A stretch of DNA of 64,000 nucleotides from Branchipolynoe longqiensis (GCA_030323885.1 CM059199.1:40866590-40930589), one strand, 5' to 3'; positions 30,365-41,136 are shown, counted from the stretch's first letter. Notes: generated by a model not told the origin, from the sequence alone. Program-made: numbers and translations.

Positions 30365-31030
30365 GGTGGCTTTAAAAAAAAAACAGTTGCTTCCCATTCT
30401 GAAGCCTGTTTATGTTTGTGTTAAACAAATTAATTTAAACTACCTTGCTTTTTAAATTGTTTTAAAAATTTCTTTAAAATTGTTGTTGTTGTAACTTATG
30501 TAAGAGTAACACCTCCTTTCTAACTTCCAATATATATACATATCCAATTTTTCTTTTTTGGGGGGGGGGGGGTTGTCTCTAAACTTTTGTTTTCTATGCT
30601 GAAGCCTCCTTTCTATTGTGATATTAAATAGTTTTTAAAACCTTGTTTTGTATGTTTATAGATACGTTGTTGTACAGTTGGCACTCCTTTTCAAACTTCA
30701 AATACGTTTACCTAATCAAAGTGCTTAAGTTTAGTCTGGTTTCAAACTGTTGCATCCCATGCCTCTGGTTTTTCTGGGTGTGTTTAATAGTTTTTTAACA
30801 CTTTCTTCCTGTGTTTATAGATGTGTTGCTGTAAATTCAGCACCCCTGTTCCAACTCCCAATTGATTGACCTATTCAAGCCTCCCCTCTTTCTCTTTTCA
30901 ATTTGTCGGCTTCAATGCTGTAGTCTCTTTTTGTGTGCGGTATTTTAATAGCTGTTTTTTTTACAAACTTGTTGGTTCATTTGGAGATTCATGATTTTGA
31001 ATCTAACGCACCCTTTTCCCAACTGTCTGC
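30365..31030. repeat. Degenerate tandem repeat, 4 units of ~160-200 bp
   Basis: Four diverged units share a GAAGCCT-like start (near 30401, 30601, 30758, 30918), a TTTAATAG(T/C)(T/G)TTTTTA block, TGTTTATAGAT(A/G)(C/T)GTTG and a CACCCCT/CACTCCTTTTC..AACTTC block. Internal G-run near 30561. T-rich, non-coding in all frames. Confidence 0.6.
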
Positions 31031-31189
31031 ATTGTGAACCAGCTCTGTCATATTAATGTGAAATATAAATAACCCCATAAGTTCAATAAAGTTTCAGCAA
31101 TAATCTTCGGAGCCTGCTCTCCATGAAATGTTAGTTTTATTTGCATTTAAAAATATGGATGCTGGTAATGGTAGACAAATAAAAACTGA

Positions 31190-31266
31190 GCCCACACCCA
31201 CACCCACACCCACACACACACACACCCACAGACACCCACACACTCACCCACACCCACAAACACTCA
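31190..31266. repeat. (CACACC)n/(CA)n microsatellite
   Basis: CACCCACACCC units pass into CA repeats. Confidence 0.85.
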
Positions 31267-31359
31267 GTTATTTCAAGGCAGCTTTAGTAGAAAGCTGTTT
31301 TGTTTCAGGTGTGCATGATTCTGTTGTTCCTGCGATAAAGATTCACTTCAAGTATAATC

Positions 31360-31402
31360 AATATTCTTTACATGTTTTCTCCTTTCTGTTTACAGGTGAG
31401 TC
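31360..31402 (+). promoter_or_regulatory. Back-to-back splice acceptor/donor (ratchet-like site)
   Basis: A pyrimidine tract TTTTCTCCTTTCTGTTTACAG is immediately followed by GTGAGT, with the junction at 31395/31396. This acceptor-donor juxtaposition is the known form of a recursive splice site in long introns. It implies a plus-strand intron if real; no flanking exon was identified. Confidence 0.35.
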
Positions 31403-31549
31403 GGTGCATACCATGCCATGGCGTTCGGTTTCCTGCAGGGATGAGCCTCTTTGCGACTGTTTGATCTCACCGACCCCCACTGTGTGGTAGTGGACTGGTT
31501 TAAACGCGATGACTGAATTGCTAAGGCACAGGTTTCCAGCGAGGAAGGT

Positions 31550-31872
31550 TGGTTGGTTGCTGGAGTTGTGTGCTCTGGCAACATCTAAGGTAGCGACTTG
31601 TGACAGTGCGCACAAATGGGGACTTTATAGTGCTACCCCACTTCGAAATCAGGCCACCTGTACCATAGCCAATATCCCACTCAGTCACATTGTAATTTAT
31701 AGTGACACTGAGCCAACTAGTCCTTGCCCTATTCTAATAATGCCGAACGCCTGGCGAGGAATCAACAGGTATCAATTTTTAAGTCATTGGTTTGACTCGA
31801 CCAGGTTTTGAAACCCGCGATCTCACAAAACTGGGGACGGACGCTCACCTCATTCAGCCATCCCGTCTGGTG
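31550..31872 (-). mobile_element. SINE-A, full length
   Basis: Tail complement is shortened (CAACATCTAAGGTAGCGAC). Body has an ATTTATAG insertion inside CACATTG..GACACTGAG. Head complement ends CATTCAGCCATCCCGTCTGG and abuts a plus-strand copy head to head. Confidence 0.8.
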
Positions 31873-32830
31873 GTCGAATTGGTAAGGTGCAGGTTCCAGT
31901 GCAGAAGGTCGGGAATTCCAATCCCAGCCGAGTCAAACCAATGACTTACAAAATTGACACTTGTCGATGCCTAGCCTGGCTGCAGCATCATTAGGATAGG
32001 GCAAGGAATGGTTTGCACAGTGTCAGGATAATGTGACTGTGTTGGATATCGGGAATTGTTGCTGATGGCCTGATCTTCCAATAGGGCAGCATTATAAAGG
32101 TGCCATCAGTGCACACTTTCTATCCGGTCCGCACTTCATCCACACCTCTCTCATTCTCCTCTCCGCTGGCCATGCTCCTCTTTGATATTGTCTGAAAAGA
32201 GTTCCAGGAGGGGGAGCCTCCCAGCATTTCACTTTCTACTCTTCCTCTGTCTGTGTCTTTGGCTTGCTGGTTGGTCACCATAGAGCAAATAGACACGGTC
32301 CTTTGACTCACCTCTTCTCATTTCTCTTTCCTATACTCTACCCTTTTTTTTTCTCCGATGCTTACTTCTCCCCCTGATCAAGGGAGCTGTTTGCTTGGGT
32401 GGAGCCCTTTACCTTTATGTTTCTCTCGCATTCTTCTCATTGCTGGAACCACTGGACCCATCGTTACCAGCCCTTCCTGGGAAACCCTTGCTGCTGTCTG
32501 CTGGATACAAGTGCTGTGCTACCGCCGGACCACCCCAACGACTCATCCTTTAATCGTTGTAAAGACATCCCCCAGCTTCTACAACCATCCCACCAGCAGA
32601 TTATTCTTCAACCAAAGATTGGGCCGATTTATCAGTGCCTCTCTATAATGCTGCAGTTCTGCAGCCGGTAACCGCTGTAAGGTTACAAAGACCCCAGAAG
32701 TCAAGTCAAGTCACTGTAAAAAGTGGGTACCCGTCCTGATATGACCTTACATGTTGCCAGGACGTCAGATTCCAACAAACAACCAAACTTAGATGTTGCT
32801 AGAACGTGAAGCAACAACAAACAAATTATG
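31866..32830 (+). mobile_element. SINE-A split by ~580 bp of other sequence
   Basis: Head and body run to 32130 (CATCAGTGCACACTTTC); the missing end (AGTGGGTACCCGTCCTGATA, tail) resumes at about 32722. A second tail fragment follows to 32830. The intervening DNA (32131-32714) is pyrimidine-rich and contains repeat E. Confidence 0.65.
32520..32690 (+). repeat. Dispersed repeat E, copy 2
   Basis: Partner of 16955-17135; here within the sequence that separates the two SINE-A parts. Shared CTGCAGTTCTGCAGC and TAAGGTTAC blocks. It may be the terminal part of a larger mobile element. Confidence 0.6.
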
Positions 32831-32989
32831 GTACTGTTGCTAATGGATATGAAGAAAATCAAGGCTGATCTAAATGGGTTCAGTTACACTGAGTTCACTG
32901 TTAAGCATCATGTTCAATAGCGACACAGGGCAGCAAGGGAAAAACTGGTGAAGAGTTCAGGCACAAAACCCTGTAAATGCCATTCCAAA

Positions 32990-33350
32990 AGTGCAGTTTA
33001 AATACAAACAATTGTACCTGAAAATAATTTTAATTATTTCCACTCTTCTCATGATCACATCATCATGGAGCAATGACCAAAACAGTAGGAATGTAAAGAA
33101 AGTTTATTTTTGAAGGTTTGATTCCAATATTTATATCAATTTTTGGATCGGCGTTTAGGGGGTTTTGCACCCGAAGTCTTCATCTGCTCTTTTCTTTCCA
33201 GATATATATGGATAGTGATAAGCCGGTTAACACATGTAGTAAGACCTAGAGTGGGTTGCACTCCCCCCCCCCACCCTTTCTGGGGGAAGGGGTGGGTACC
33301 AGCATGCACATCCTGCGTGGGGCCTCTCCTCCACTAGCTCGGGGAATTTT
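32990..33350 (+). repeat. Dispersed repeat D, copy 2
   Basis: Partner of 14860-15265. Carries an extra TCTGCTCTTTTCTTTCCAG stretch near 33183-33201, directly before the shared ATATATATGGATAGTGAT, absent from copy 1. Confidence 0.65.
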
Positions 33351-33411
33351 TTATCCGGAAATTTGGACGTGCCGGACGTGTTTCCCGCATTCTGTGTTGC
33401 TTTTCTGTCAT

Positions 33412-34002
33412 TGGGTCATTCTCTAAAACTGGGCACAAAAGTGTGACATGGAAACCAAAAGTGAAAAACTTCCAAATAATAGCATAAATCCTTCCAAATA
33501 ATAGCCTAATCCAATGTCCTATGAAGGTTTGCATGTTGTATGTATGGCAGAGTTGAAAAAAATGAGTTTCACTTTTTGAATTAGATCTCATACAAATTGA
33601 GAAATACATTAATATCACTCGTGTAACATGAAAATCAAAGACACATCCAGAACCTCATTTTAACATATACAACATAGTCAAACAAGATTTTATTGATTAC
33701 TGTTAAGCAGACAAGCTTATGACTCACAAGAAAAAAGTTGAAAAATAAGTTGAAAAAAATGTGGCTAGATGTATGGAGTTAATGTGTAAACTTTCACATT
33801 TTTCACTCTAGCGCAAAATCATACAATTATAATTTTGATATCTTTTTTGGGGATAAATTCAATACATGTAGACCTGCTAACATACCTAATAGAGAGAGGC
33901 TACATTAATTATTTGACTTGCTATCAATAAAACAAAGACTTAATTATCAGCATCGTAAGGTGGAGACCAAATATGTGGTGCCCAGTTTTGGAGAATAACC
34001 CA
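33412..34002. mobile_element. TIR-U: inverted-repeat element, ~590 bp
   Basis: Left end TGGGTCATTCTCTAAAACTG then GGCAC, and right end (reverse) TGGGTTATTCTCCAAAACTG then GGCAC: a 25-bp inverted repeat with two differences. The interior is AT-rich and non-coding. The target duplication is short or unclear (AT/TA). Confidence 0.75.
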
Positions 34003-34009
34003 TATATAT

Positions 34010-34359
34010 GAATATATACATCATTATATATGTGCTATATAATGAAATATGGAAAATAAACAAAGGACAGGCCACCTCCGAGTTAAATGCTCACCGATTT
34101 AAATGTAATACTCTATGTACATGCTATGTTAGTGATGGTTCCTAATAGTAATATACACAGCTGGCATACAAGTGTCAAAGCTTAGTGACTAGTGGCTCCG
34201 GTGTGGCCGAATCTGGAACTACATCCAGCATGCAGTATAGCCTAGATAAATGGTATATAATAGAGCAAACTGAAGGGAGTCCGTAATGTCCTTGTTTATA
34301 TTCCCCTAATAGATTATAGAACACACATATCTGTTTATAGGTATGTATGCATATTTCCA

Positions 34360-34361
<2 letters not shown>
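34010..34361. other. No gene recognised
   Basis: AT-rich, no repeat partner or open frame of note. Confidence 0.3.

Positions 34362-34412
<51 letters not shown>
34362..34412. repeat. (TA)n microsatellite
   Basis: About 25 TA dinucleotides. Confidence 0.97.
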
Positions 34413-34420
<8 letters not shown>

Positions 34421-34929
34421 AAATGTGTCTACATCTAAACAAAGGAAGAAAGCATACTTGGATTGGGATGGACAATCTTTATTGCTGTCTTGGCTAGCAA
34501 TTAGATGCTTACCGGTTAAAGTTTGAAATCTGGGCCAACAATGAACCAATATGGCGATCCGGCGGCCGAACCCGCCATTTGCTGCCACTATAGGGCAGTC
34601 CCGGGCTCGCAAGGCACCGGCCAACGATTGGACAATATAGAAATACAAATATCAAGCCCAGCTAGATATTATCATTAGGAAATGTTAATTCCGACCTTTA
34701 TATAGGTGTAATATATTATACTCCTTATAATTAATGGTATTATATTCATATAAACAAGGAATTTCACAACGCTGTTGCTGCAGTGACCATGCTGTACAAA
34801 CAGGGTTTTCATCCTGGGTGCTCGATGCGTTATTTGGGTGTGAGGCTCAAGGACCTGGAGGAATCTGAATTGACCAAAGCAGAGTCGAGTTCGATATGCA
34901 CCGCTTACAGTCGCATCAGTCAGTGCGCG

Positions 34930-34932
34930 GGT

Positions 34933-34964
<32 letters not shown>

Positions 34965-35012
34965 GGGGAGTGTGTGTCGGGGGTAGGGGGGAGGTGGGAG
35001 TGGGGGGGGATT
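34930..35012. repeat. Poly-G tract, >25 consecutive G
   Basis: A run of G of about 30 bases followed by G-rich sequence. Length is likely unstable in vivo and in assembly. Confidence 0.9.
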
Positions 35013-35119
35013 TCACGGTAGCGACAGCACTCACATTATCCGACAATTTGACTGCAACGTGGATCAACACTAATCACGTCGAATAATCCCTGAGGGTACG
35101 GCGGGCATTGCGTTCATTG

Positions 35120-36232
35120 ACATGTGGAGATAAGAGGGGCAGTAGTAGTAGGGTGTGTGTGTGTGTTGGTGGTGTGTAGGTGTGTGTGTGGGGGGTGCAT
35201 GGGGGGTCTTGTCAGTGATTGTAGTGATGTAGGGGTGGTAGGGGAGGAAGAGGAGGAGGAGGAAGAGGAGGAGGAAGTGGAGGAGGATCAGAAAGAGCCC
35301 CCAACCCCTTTTTTGAAGTATGGGGAGTGAGAAGTGATGGGTGTTGGGGATGCTAGGAGTGTTTTCAGAGAGAGCATAGGTGTGAGTGTGTCGTGCTTGA
35401 TGGTTGTGGGGGAGTGTGTGGTGTGTGTGGGTGATGGTTTTGGAGGAGTGTGTGGTGTGTGGGGGTGATGGTTGTGGCGGAGCATGTGGTGTGTGGGGAA
35501 TGGTTGTGGGGAGGGTGTGGTGTGGGGGGGGGGTGATGGTTGTGCGGGAGTGTGGGTTGTGGGGGAGTGTGCGGGGTGTATGGCTTAATGGTTGTGGATG
35601 TGTGGTGTGTGAGGGTAATGGTTGTGGCGGAGACTGGGAGTGATGGTTGTGGGGGAGTGTCTGGTGTGTAGGGGTGATGGTTGTGGGTGTGATGGTTGTG
35701 GGGGAGTGTGATGTGTGTTTTGATGGTTGTGAATGAGTGTGTGGAGTGTCGGGGTGATGGTTGTGGGGGATTGTGGGGATTATGGTTGTAGTGGTGTGTG
35801 GCGGTGATGGTTGTGGGTGTGCGTGAGGTGTTTCTTGATGGTTGTGGATGATTGTGGGGAGTGTCGGGATGATGGTTATGGGGGTGATGGCTGTGGGGGA
35901 ATGTGAGGTGTGGCTTATTGGTTGTGGATGACTGTGTGGTATGTGAGTGTGATGGTTGTGGTGGAGTAGGGGGGTGATGGTTGTGGTAGGGTGTGGGGGT
36001 GATGGTTGTAGTGGAGTGTGGGGGTGATGGTTGTGGTGGTGTGTGGGTGTGATGGATGCGGCAGAGTGTGGTGGAGATGGTTGTGGGGGAGTGTGAGGTG
36101 TGGCTTGTTGGTTGCGTATGACTGTGTGGTGTGTGAGTGTGATGGTTGTGGCGGAGTATGGGGGTGGTGGTTGTGGCGGAGTGTGGTGGAGATGGTTGTG
36201 GGGGAGTGTGAGGTGTGGCTTGAGGGTTGTAG
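35120..36232. repeat. G/T-rich minisatellite (GATGGTTGTGG-type), ~1.1 kb
   Basis: Units GATGGTTGTGGGGGAGTGTG(T)GG recur roughly every 30-60 bp. Longer blocks recur too, for example GTGTGGCTTGTTGGTTG near 36091 and a close relative near 35909. An AGGAGGAGG purine run lies at 35243-35288. Frames rich in V, G and C (plus) or H, T and P (minus) are compositional. Confidence 0.88.
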
Positions 36233-36392
36233 ACCCGACACCCTCCTCACAGTGGGCGGCAGGCAGGGCTGTAAGTGATGGGTTCTAAGAGGCACTCTGT
36301 AATACACGAGGCCATTCACAGTCCTCCTATCCCCTTGTAGTCAGTCGGCTCATCCTGGTAGCGGTGATACCATCTCCTCCACCACCCCCACC

Positions 36393-36470
36393 CACCCACC
36401 CACCCACACCCACACAAACACCCACACAAACACCCACACAAACACCCACACAAACACCCACACAAACCCT
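36393..36470. repeat. (CACCCACACAAA)n array
   Basis: Five to six near-perfect 14-bp units of ACACCCACACAAAC. Confidence 0.9.
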
Positions 36471-36477
36471 TCATCGG

Positions 36478-36880
36478 TCGCCGTACCCTTATCGCTAGAG
36501 CGAGGGCCTTGCGCGCTTAAGGTCGGGCTGGTTGGTTGGTTGTTGGAGTTTTACATCCTGGCAACATATGAGGTCATATCAGGATGGGTGGAAGGTCGGG
36601 AGTTCGGTTCCTGGTCGAGTCACACCAATGAATTATAAAATTGGTACTTCTCGCTTCCTAGTATGGCACTCGGCATTAATAGGATATGGCAAGGACTGGT
36701 TTAGCTGAGTGGTAAGATAATGTGACTGAGTGGGATATCGGGTCATGGTTCTGGTGACCTGTTTTCCCAGTGGGGTAGCACTATTAAGTCACCATGAGTG
36801 TGCACTGTCCCAAGTCGGTACCCGTCCTGATATGAACTTAGATGCTGCCAGGGCATACAACTCCAACAAGCAACCAACCA
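36478..36880 (+). mobile_element. SINE-A with an inserted reverse SINE-A tail
   Basis: The head starts ATCGCTAGAGCGAGGGC..AAGGTCGGG. A ~62-base reverse SINE-A tail (GTTGGAGTTTTACATCCTGG..ATATCAGGATGGGT, about 36526-36588) interrupts it, and then GGAAGGTCGGGAGTTCGGTT repeats part of the head and runs to a normal tail. AAGGTCGGG flanks the insert and may be its target duplication. Confidence 0.8.
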
Positions 36881-37136
36881 CACACCGTTCTCACAACTCC
36901 TCCAGTAGTGCCCGGCGCCCCCCGGCCTCCTCCACGGTCGCAACTCTAGCAGCCATTAGCGTGGTGGGCGACATGGCGCAGGCAGGCAGCTTGTCCAATA
37001 ACTAGGGCAGGTCTGCAGATTGTTTGATGAGTTGAGAAGCGGAGGACGTAATCAGCTGGTTACTCGTTTACACGTCACGTGGTAGGACTCGCCCCAAGTA
37101 TGGTAGGCAAGAGTCCGACACGCATGTGTGACTGTA

Positions 37137-37247
37137 TGTATATATATATATGTATATACATATATATATAATATATATATATATGCGTATGTATATATTT
37201 ATACATACGCATATATATATATAAATGTATACATATGCATATATATA

Positions 37248-37279
<32 letters not shown>

Positions 37280-37326
37280 GCGTATGTATATATTTATTAT
37301 ATATTATATATATTATATATATTGTA
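37137..37326. repeat. TATATG/(TA)n microsatellite
   Basis: Long TATATA with ATGCGTATGTATATATTTAT blocks. It served as the target of the RTE insertion that follows. Confidence 0.9.
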
Positions 37327-38236
37327 AACGAGGAGTTCGACATGGCTGTGTATTGTCACCATGTCTATTTAACCTGTACACAGAGATGATTTTCAGACAC
37401 ATTGAATATTGCAAGGGAGTGACAATAGGTGGCATGAATGTCAACAATCTTAGATATGCCGATGACAGTGTAATACTAGCAGACAGTGAGAAAAACCTAC
37501 AAGATATAATGAATAGAATCAATAAAGCTGGAATACTATTCAACATGAAGATGAATGCCAGGAAGACCAAAACAATGGTTATAAGTAAAAAGACAGATAA
37601 ACCAAATATCAATATAACCATAGATGGCACAAACATAGAACAAGTATCCGAATTCATATATCTCAGACAAAAGATTACAAATGATGGGAGATGTGAGGAA
37701 GAAATTAAAAAAAGGATAACAATAGCCCAAACAACATTCTCCAAAATGTATAGAGTGTTAACATCAAGTAAGATATTAATACAAACAAGGAAGCGTATTC
37801 TTCAGTGTAGGTATGGTCTACTCTAATGTATGGGGCTGAGACATGGACAATCTCTAAGAAAATGTACAAACATTTAGCAGCATTTGAGATGTGGACTTAT
37901 CGAAGGATGATGAAAATATCATGGACAAAGAAGATCACCAACAAAGAAGTTCTCAGAAAAATTTAAAATAAGAAAAGCTTGTTTGCCACTATACAGACAA
38001 AGAAACTTATTTATTTTGGCCACATCATTCGTCAGAGTTCAATATACCGTACATTGTTGGAAGGGAAGGTGAATGGCAGCAGAGGGAGAGGGAGACCAAG
38101 AACATCATGGTTTACAAATATTTCACAGTGGACAGGTTTGAATTATTCACAGTCTATCAGAACAGCACACCATCGGGACAAGTGGAGAACCATTGCATCC
38201 AACCCTCGACTAGAGGACGGAACTATTGATTGATTG
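37327..38236 (+). mobile_element. RTE-type LINE copy B, 5' truncated
   Basis: Bounded by a perfect 12-bp duplication ATATATATTGTA (37315-37326, 38237-38248). Ends in an ATTGATTGATTG tail. Nearly identical over the shared part to copy A at 8803-9316. Confidence 0.9.
37328..38233 (+). pseudogene. RTE reverse transcriptase, RT core to C-terminus, frameshifted
   Basis: Starts in the RT domain at [18 protein letters not shown], with the catalytic YADD in LRYADDSVILADSEKNL, then ITIDGTNIEQVSEF and SKMYRVLTSSKIL. A one-base deletion relative to copy A near 37809 puts the frame out at RKRILQC. A later TAA (37964-37966) replaces an AAA-containing stretch, and a 3-base AAG insertion is also present. 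The C-terminal part resumes as FATIQTKKLIYFGHIIRQ to EDGTID. The upstream open frame (from 37128) is microsatellite and not part of the gene. It is a dead copy. Confidence 0.9.
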
Positions 38237-38394
38237 ATATATATTGTATATATTGTATATATTGTATATATTGTATATATTGTATCTATTGTATATATTG
38301 TAAATATTGCATATGTTATATATATTGTATATATTATATATATATATACATTATATTCTACATATATGTAAATATACATATATACAGTAACACC
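38237..38394. repeat. (TATATTGTA)n microsatellite
   Basis: About ten TATTGTATA units, apparently grown from the target duplication of RTE copy B. Confidence 0.85.
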
Positions 38395-38557
38395 TCTCTA
38401 AATCGACCGACCTTGGGACCATTTTGGGAGGTGGTCGGATTAGGGAGTTATAGTAAGGTTACAAATACAATGGCATTGTTTTGGACCCTAATAAAGTAAT
38501 CGATATAGGGGCGTGGTCGATCTTCTTTGGAGGTGGTCGGTTAGACAGCTTTTATTG
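38395..38557 (+). mobile_element. Pogo-like MITE P3
   Basis: Same family as 27991-28168: CAGTAACACCTCTCTAAATC..GGTGGTCGGTTAGACAGC, flanked by TA. The right terminus has mutated to TTTTATTG. Confidence 0.8.
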
Positions 38558-38769
38558 TATATATATATATATGATATATATATACATTATATTAATATTA
38601 TTAATGGAGTGCCAGTAGTGTCTCGTCCACTGAACGCTACTATCCCCCGAACCGCTGATGGCAGCAGCCTGGGTGACTTGGGTTTGCGTGCAGTGAGGCA
38701 AACCCACTATGAGCAGCAGCCGAGCCGGCACGAGCACTACTATTACTAGTAGTACTATCGCTAACACTC

Positions 38770-38850
38770 CTGTTAACATATGTGATGTATAAGCATTATG
38801 CGAGTATAAAGGCACGGAAGGGAATTATATGTTTATTTACTACTTTATTA
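38770..38850 (-). repeat. Repeat M, copy 3
   Basis: ATATGTGATGTATAAGCATT, ATGCGAGTATAAAGGCACGG and AAGGGAATTATATG, followed by TTATTATTG (complement of AAT repeats). A GGTGGCGCC phrase lies further on at 38907. Confidence 0.6.
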
Positions 38851-39017
38851 TTGATGGGGTGGCTTACTTGATGTATGCCCCCCCCCCCCCCTCAACCCAA
38901 GTGACTGGTGGCGCCGCGATCCTAACCGGGATGCTACGCCGTCATTCACCATTTGCGCTTATCTGAATTAAAAAAGATATATAATATATACATATAATTA
39001 ATTCCCTTATGTGTCCT

Positions 39018-39072
39018 GATATGACCTTAGATGCTGCCAGGACGTAACACACCAGGACGCAACCGCCCAACC
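39018..39072 (+). mobile_element. SINE-A tail fragment
   Basis: TGTCCTGATATGACCTTAGA..GCCAGGACG and CAACCGCCCAACCAGC. Confidence 0.6.
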
Positions 39073-39295
39073 AGCTGACTGATGCCAGTTGTACACAGTG
39101 GCAAGGACTGGATAACACCCAGTGCCCATCATGTCCTAGTTTCTAACCCCAATGTGGTGGCTTAAGACGAGGCAACAGCAGCCTTGACCTTTGGTCCATA
39201 CTTTCGTAATAAGAGATATATTCCGTTGACAATAGAAGATGTGGTGGCTATATATGTCTACTTCGCAAAAGACATTATCTAATGACAACACTGTA

Positions 39296-39618
39296 CAGTA
39301 CAACCCCATTAAACCAAGCTCGGTTAAACCAAACGATCGGTAAATCCAAACTTTTTACGGCAGCCCGGCAAAATACTACCATATATCATATAAAGTAGGT
39401 TAAACTAAAGTCAGTTAATCCAAAGTATTGGTTAATCCAAACACAATTGTCTGGCCCCAGGCCACTTCCGGTGCGGTTAAACCAAACTTTCATGTGGTTA
39501 TAAGGTCATCTGAGACTTTTCTATATGATAAATGGTAGTATTTTGCCGGACTGCCGAAAAAACTTTGGATTAACCGATTGTTTGGTTTAACCGAGCTTGG
39601 TTTAATGGGGTTATACTG
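39296..39618. mobile_element. Foldback pogo-like element FB1, complete
   Basis: 323 bp between TA dinucleotides. The left arm runs CAGTACAACCCCATTAAACC, AAGCTCGGTTAAACCAAACG, AGCCCGGCAAAATACTACCA; the right arm is its close complement, so each arm is about 100 bp. The short centre holds GGCCACTTCCGG. TA target and CAGT-type ends fit pogo/Tigger-like MITEs. Confidence 0.85.
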
Positions 39619-39689
39619 TATATACATAAAAAAATAAGTAATCAAAGTGTCCACATACACTGTATATTACTTTCATAATGCACCCCCGT

Positions 39690-39802
39690 TTTTGCCAAAG
39701 CCAAGTCAAAGTCGAAGCCAAAGCTTGGTTAAACCAATGATTGGTTAATCCAAACAAATTTCTAGGGGCCCTTCAGGTTTGGTTTAACGGGGTTATACTG
39801 TA
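39690..39802. mobile_element. FB1-type right-end fragment
   Basis: AAGCTTGGTTAAACCAATGA, TTGGTTAATCCAAACAAATT and GGTTTAACGGGGTTATACTG: one arm of the FB1 family. Confidence 0.65.
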
Positions 39803-40258
39803 TTTTGAAAGGTCTTACCACGATGTGCATTCACGGTTGCTAGCCTAGTTCTATAGGAATGTCTCTAATATTCCTTAGCATATGGAAAATAAATTAGTTC
39901 CTGTTCAAGCAATGACAATACATATATATATATCTATGTGAATGAAAGGAACTTGGAAAGCTTTGAGGCCGTGAGAAATTCGTCTCACAGGTGGCGCTGG
40001 TAGCAATATAATGCAGTAAGCATTAGGAAGTAATATATTCCCATGTATAGTCATGTTCCCTTGTTATTTATACTCACATAAGGATTTGTGTTGCATCTAT
40101 ATACACCACATTTCCTCGGTTTGTTGCTGCGCAGGGAAGAGGGAGAGAAAGAGGCTACGAGGATATGTGGATTGTGACTATTTGTTTATTTATTTTATTT
40201 TTTATTGTTTTAGTTGTATTTGTTTGCTGTCCCTTGGGGAAAGTTATGAACTGGTTTA
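39803..40258. other. No gene recognised
   Basis: Contains GTGAGAAATTCGTCTCAC, a perfect 6-bp-stem hairpin (about 39972-39989), followed by AGGTGGCGCTGG. T-rich thereafter. No coding signal. Confidence 0.3.
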
Positions 40259-40264
40259 ATGACG

Positions 40265-40444
40265 ATAAATATATATCAGAATAAGCTGCAATGCATACTT
40301 ATGACACATGCCTATATATGTATATGTGTATATATTACACATATGTGTCATAAGTGTATATATTTACAAATATATGTATACATGCATATATACATGTGTA
40401 TCATTTATGTACATATGAATATGTATACATATGTACTTAAATAG
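40265..40444. repeat. TATATG/CATATA-rich tract
   Basis: Imperfect TATATG and ACATATG repeats with inverted segments (ATGACACATGCC/ACACATATGTGTCAT). Confidence 0.7.
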
Positions 40445-40962
40445 CACATGGGACCAAATCGGTAGAGCGCAGGCTTCCGGGGTGGAAGATTGTAAGTTCG
40501 ATTCGTGGTTGAGTCAAACCAATGATTTAACCAAACTGATACTTGTTGCATCCTAACCTGGCGCTCAGCATTACTGGGATAGGGCATGGACTGATTGGCT
40601 CAGTATCAGCATAATGTGACTGAGTGGGATATCAGGTAATGGTGCTGGCGGCCTCGTCTCCCAGTGGGGCAGCACAAGAAAGCTGTCATGAGTGTCCAGT
40701 GTCACAAGTCGGTAGCCATCCTATAGTGCTGTCCTACTGGACCAGTCCGCCGGCACCATGACCTGGTATCCCACTCAGTCACATTATCCTGACACTGAGC
40801 ACACCAGTCCTTGCCCTGTCCTAATAATGCCGAGCACCTGGCTAGTAAGCGACAAGTATACATTTTTAAGTCATCAGTTTGACTCGACCAGGGTTCGAAC
40901 CCACGATCTACCAGCACGGGAGAAGGACGCTCTAACTCATTCGGCCATCCCGTCTATAAACA
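40445..40962. mobile_element. Inverted pair of SINE-A copies, joined tail-side
   Basis: A plus copy (40445-40720, head to CACAAGTCGGTAGCCATCC) is followed directly by a minus copy (40722-40962, starting TATAGTGCTGTCCTACTGG and ending at the head complement CATTCGGCCATCCCGTC). Neither has a tail. The ~240-bp arms are inverted with almost no spacer and could form a long hairpin. Confidence 0.85.
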
Positions 40963-40969
40963 TAATAAT

Positions 40970-41045
40970 ATGTAACATTCCCTTCTGTATCTTTATAGTT
41001 TTATACTCGCATTCTGCATTATACATCACATATATATGATATATT
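40970..41045 (+). repeat. Repeat M, copy 4
   Basis: CATTCCCTTCTGTATCTTTA, TTTTATACTCGCATTCTGCA and TTATACATCACATATATATG, leading into AT-rich sequence. Confidence 0.65.
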
Positions 41046-41075
41046 ATTTCAAATTATATATATGTATATATCATT

Positions 41076-41081
<6 letters not shown>

Positions 41082-41136
<55 letters not shown>
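41082..41136. repeat. (TA)n microsatellite
   Basis: About 26 TA dinucleotides. Confidence 0.97.

Noticed and set aside
37128..37326. N-terminal extension of the RTE frame (Ile/Tyr-rich)
   Set aside because: It is translated TATATG microsatellite upstream of the insertion's target duplication.
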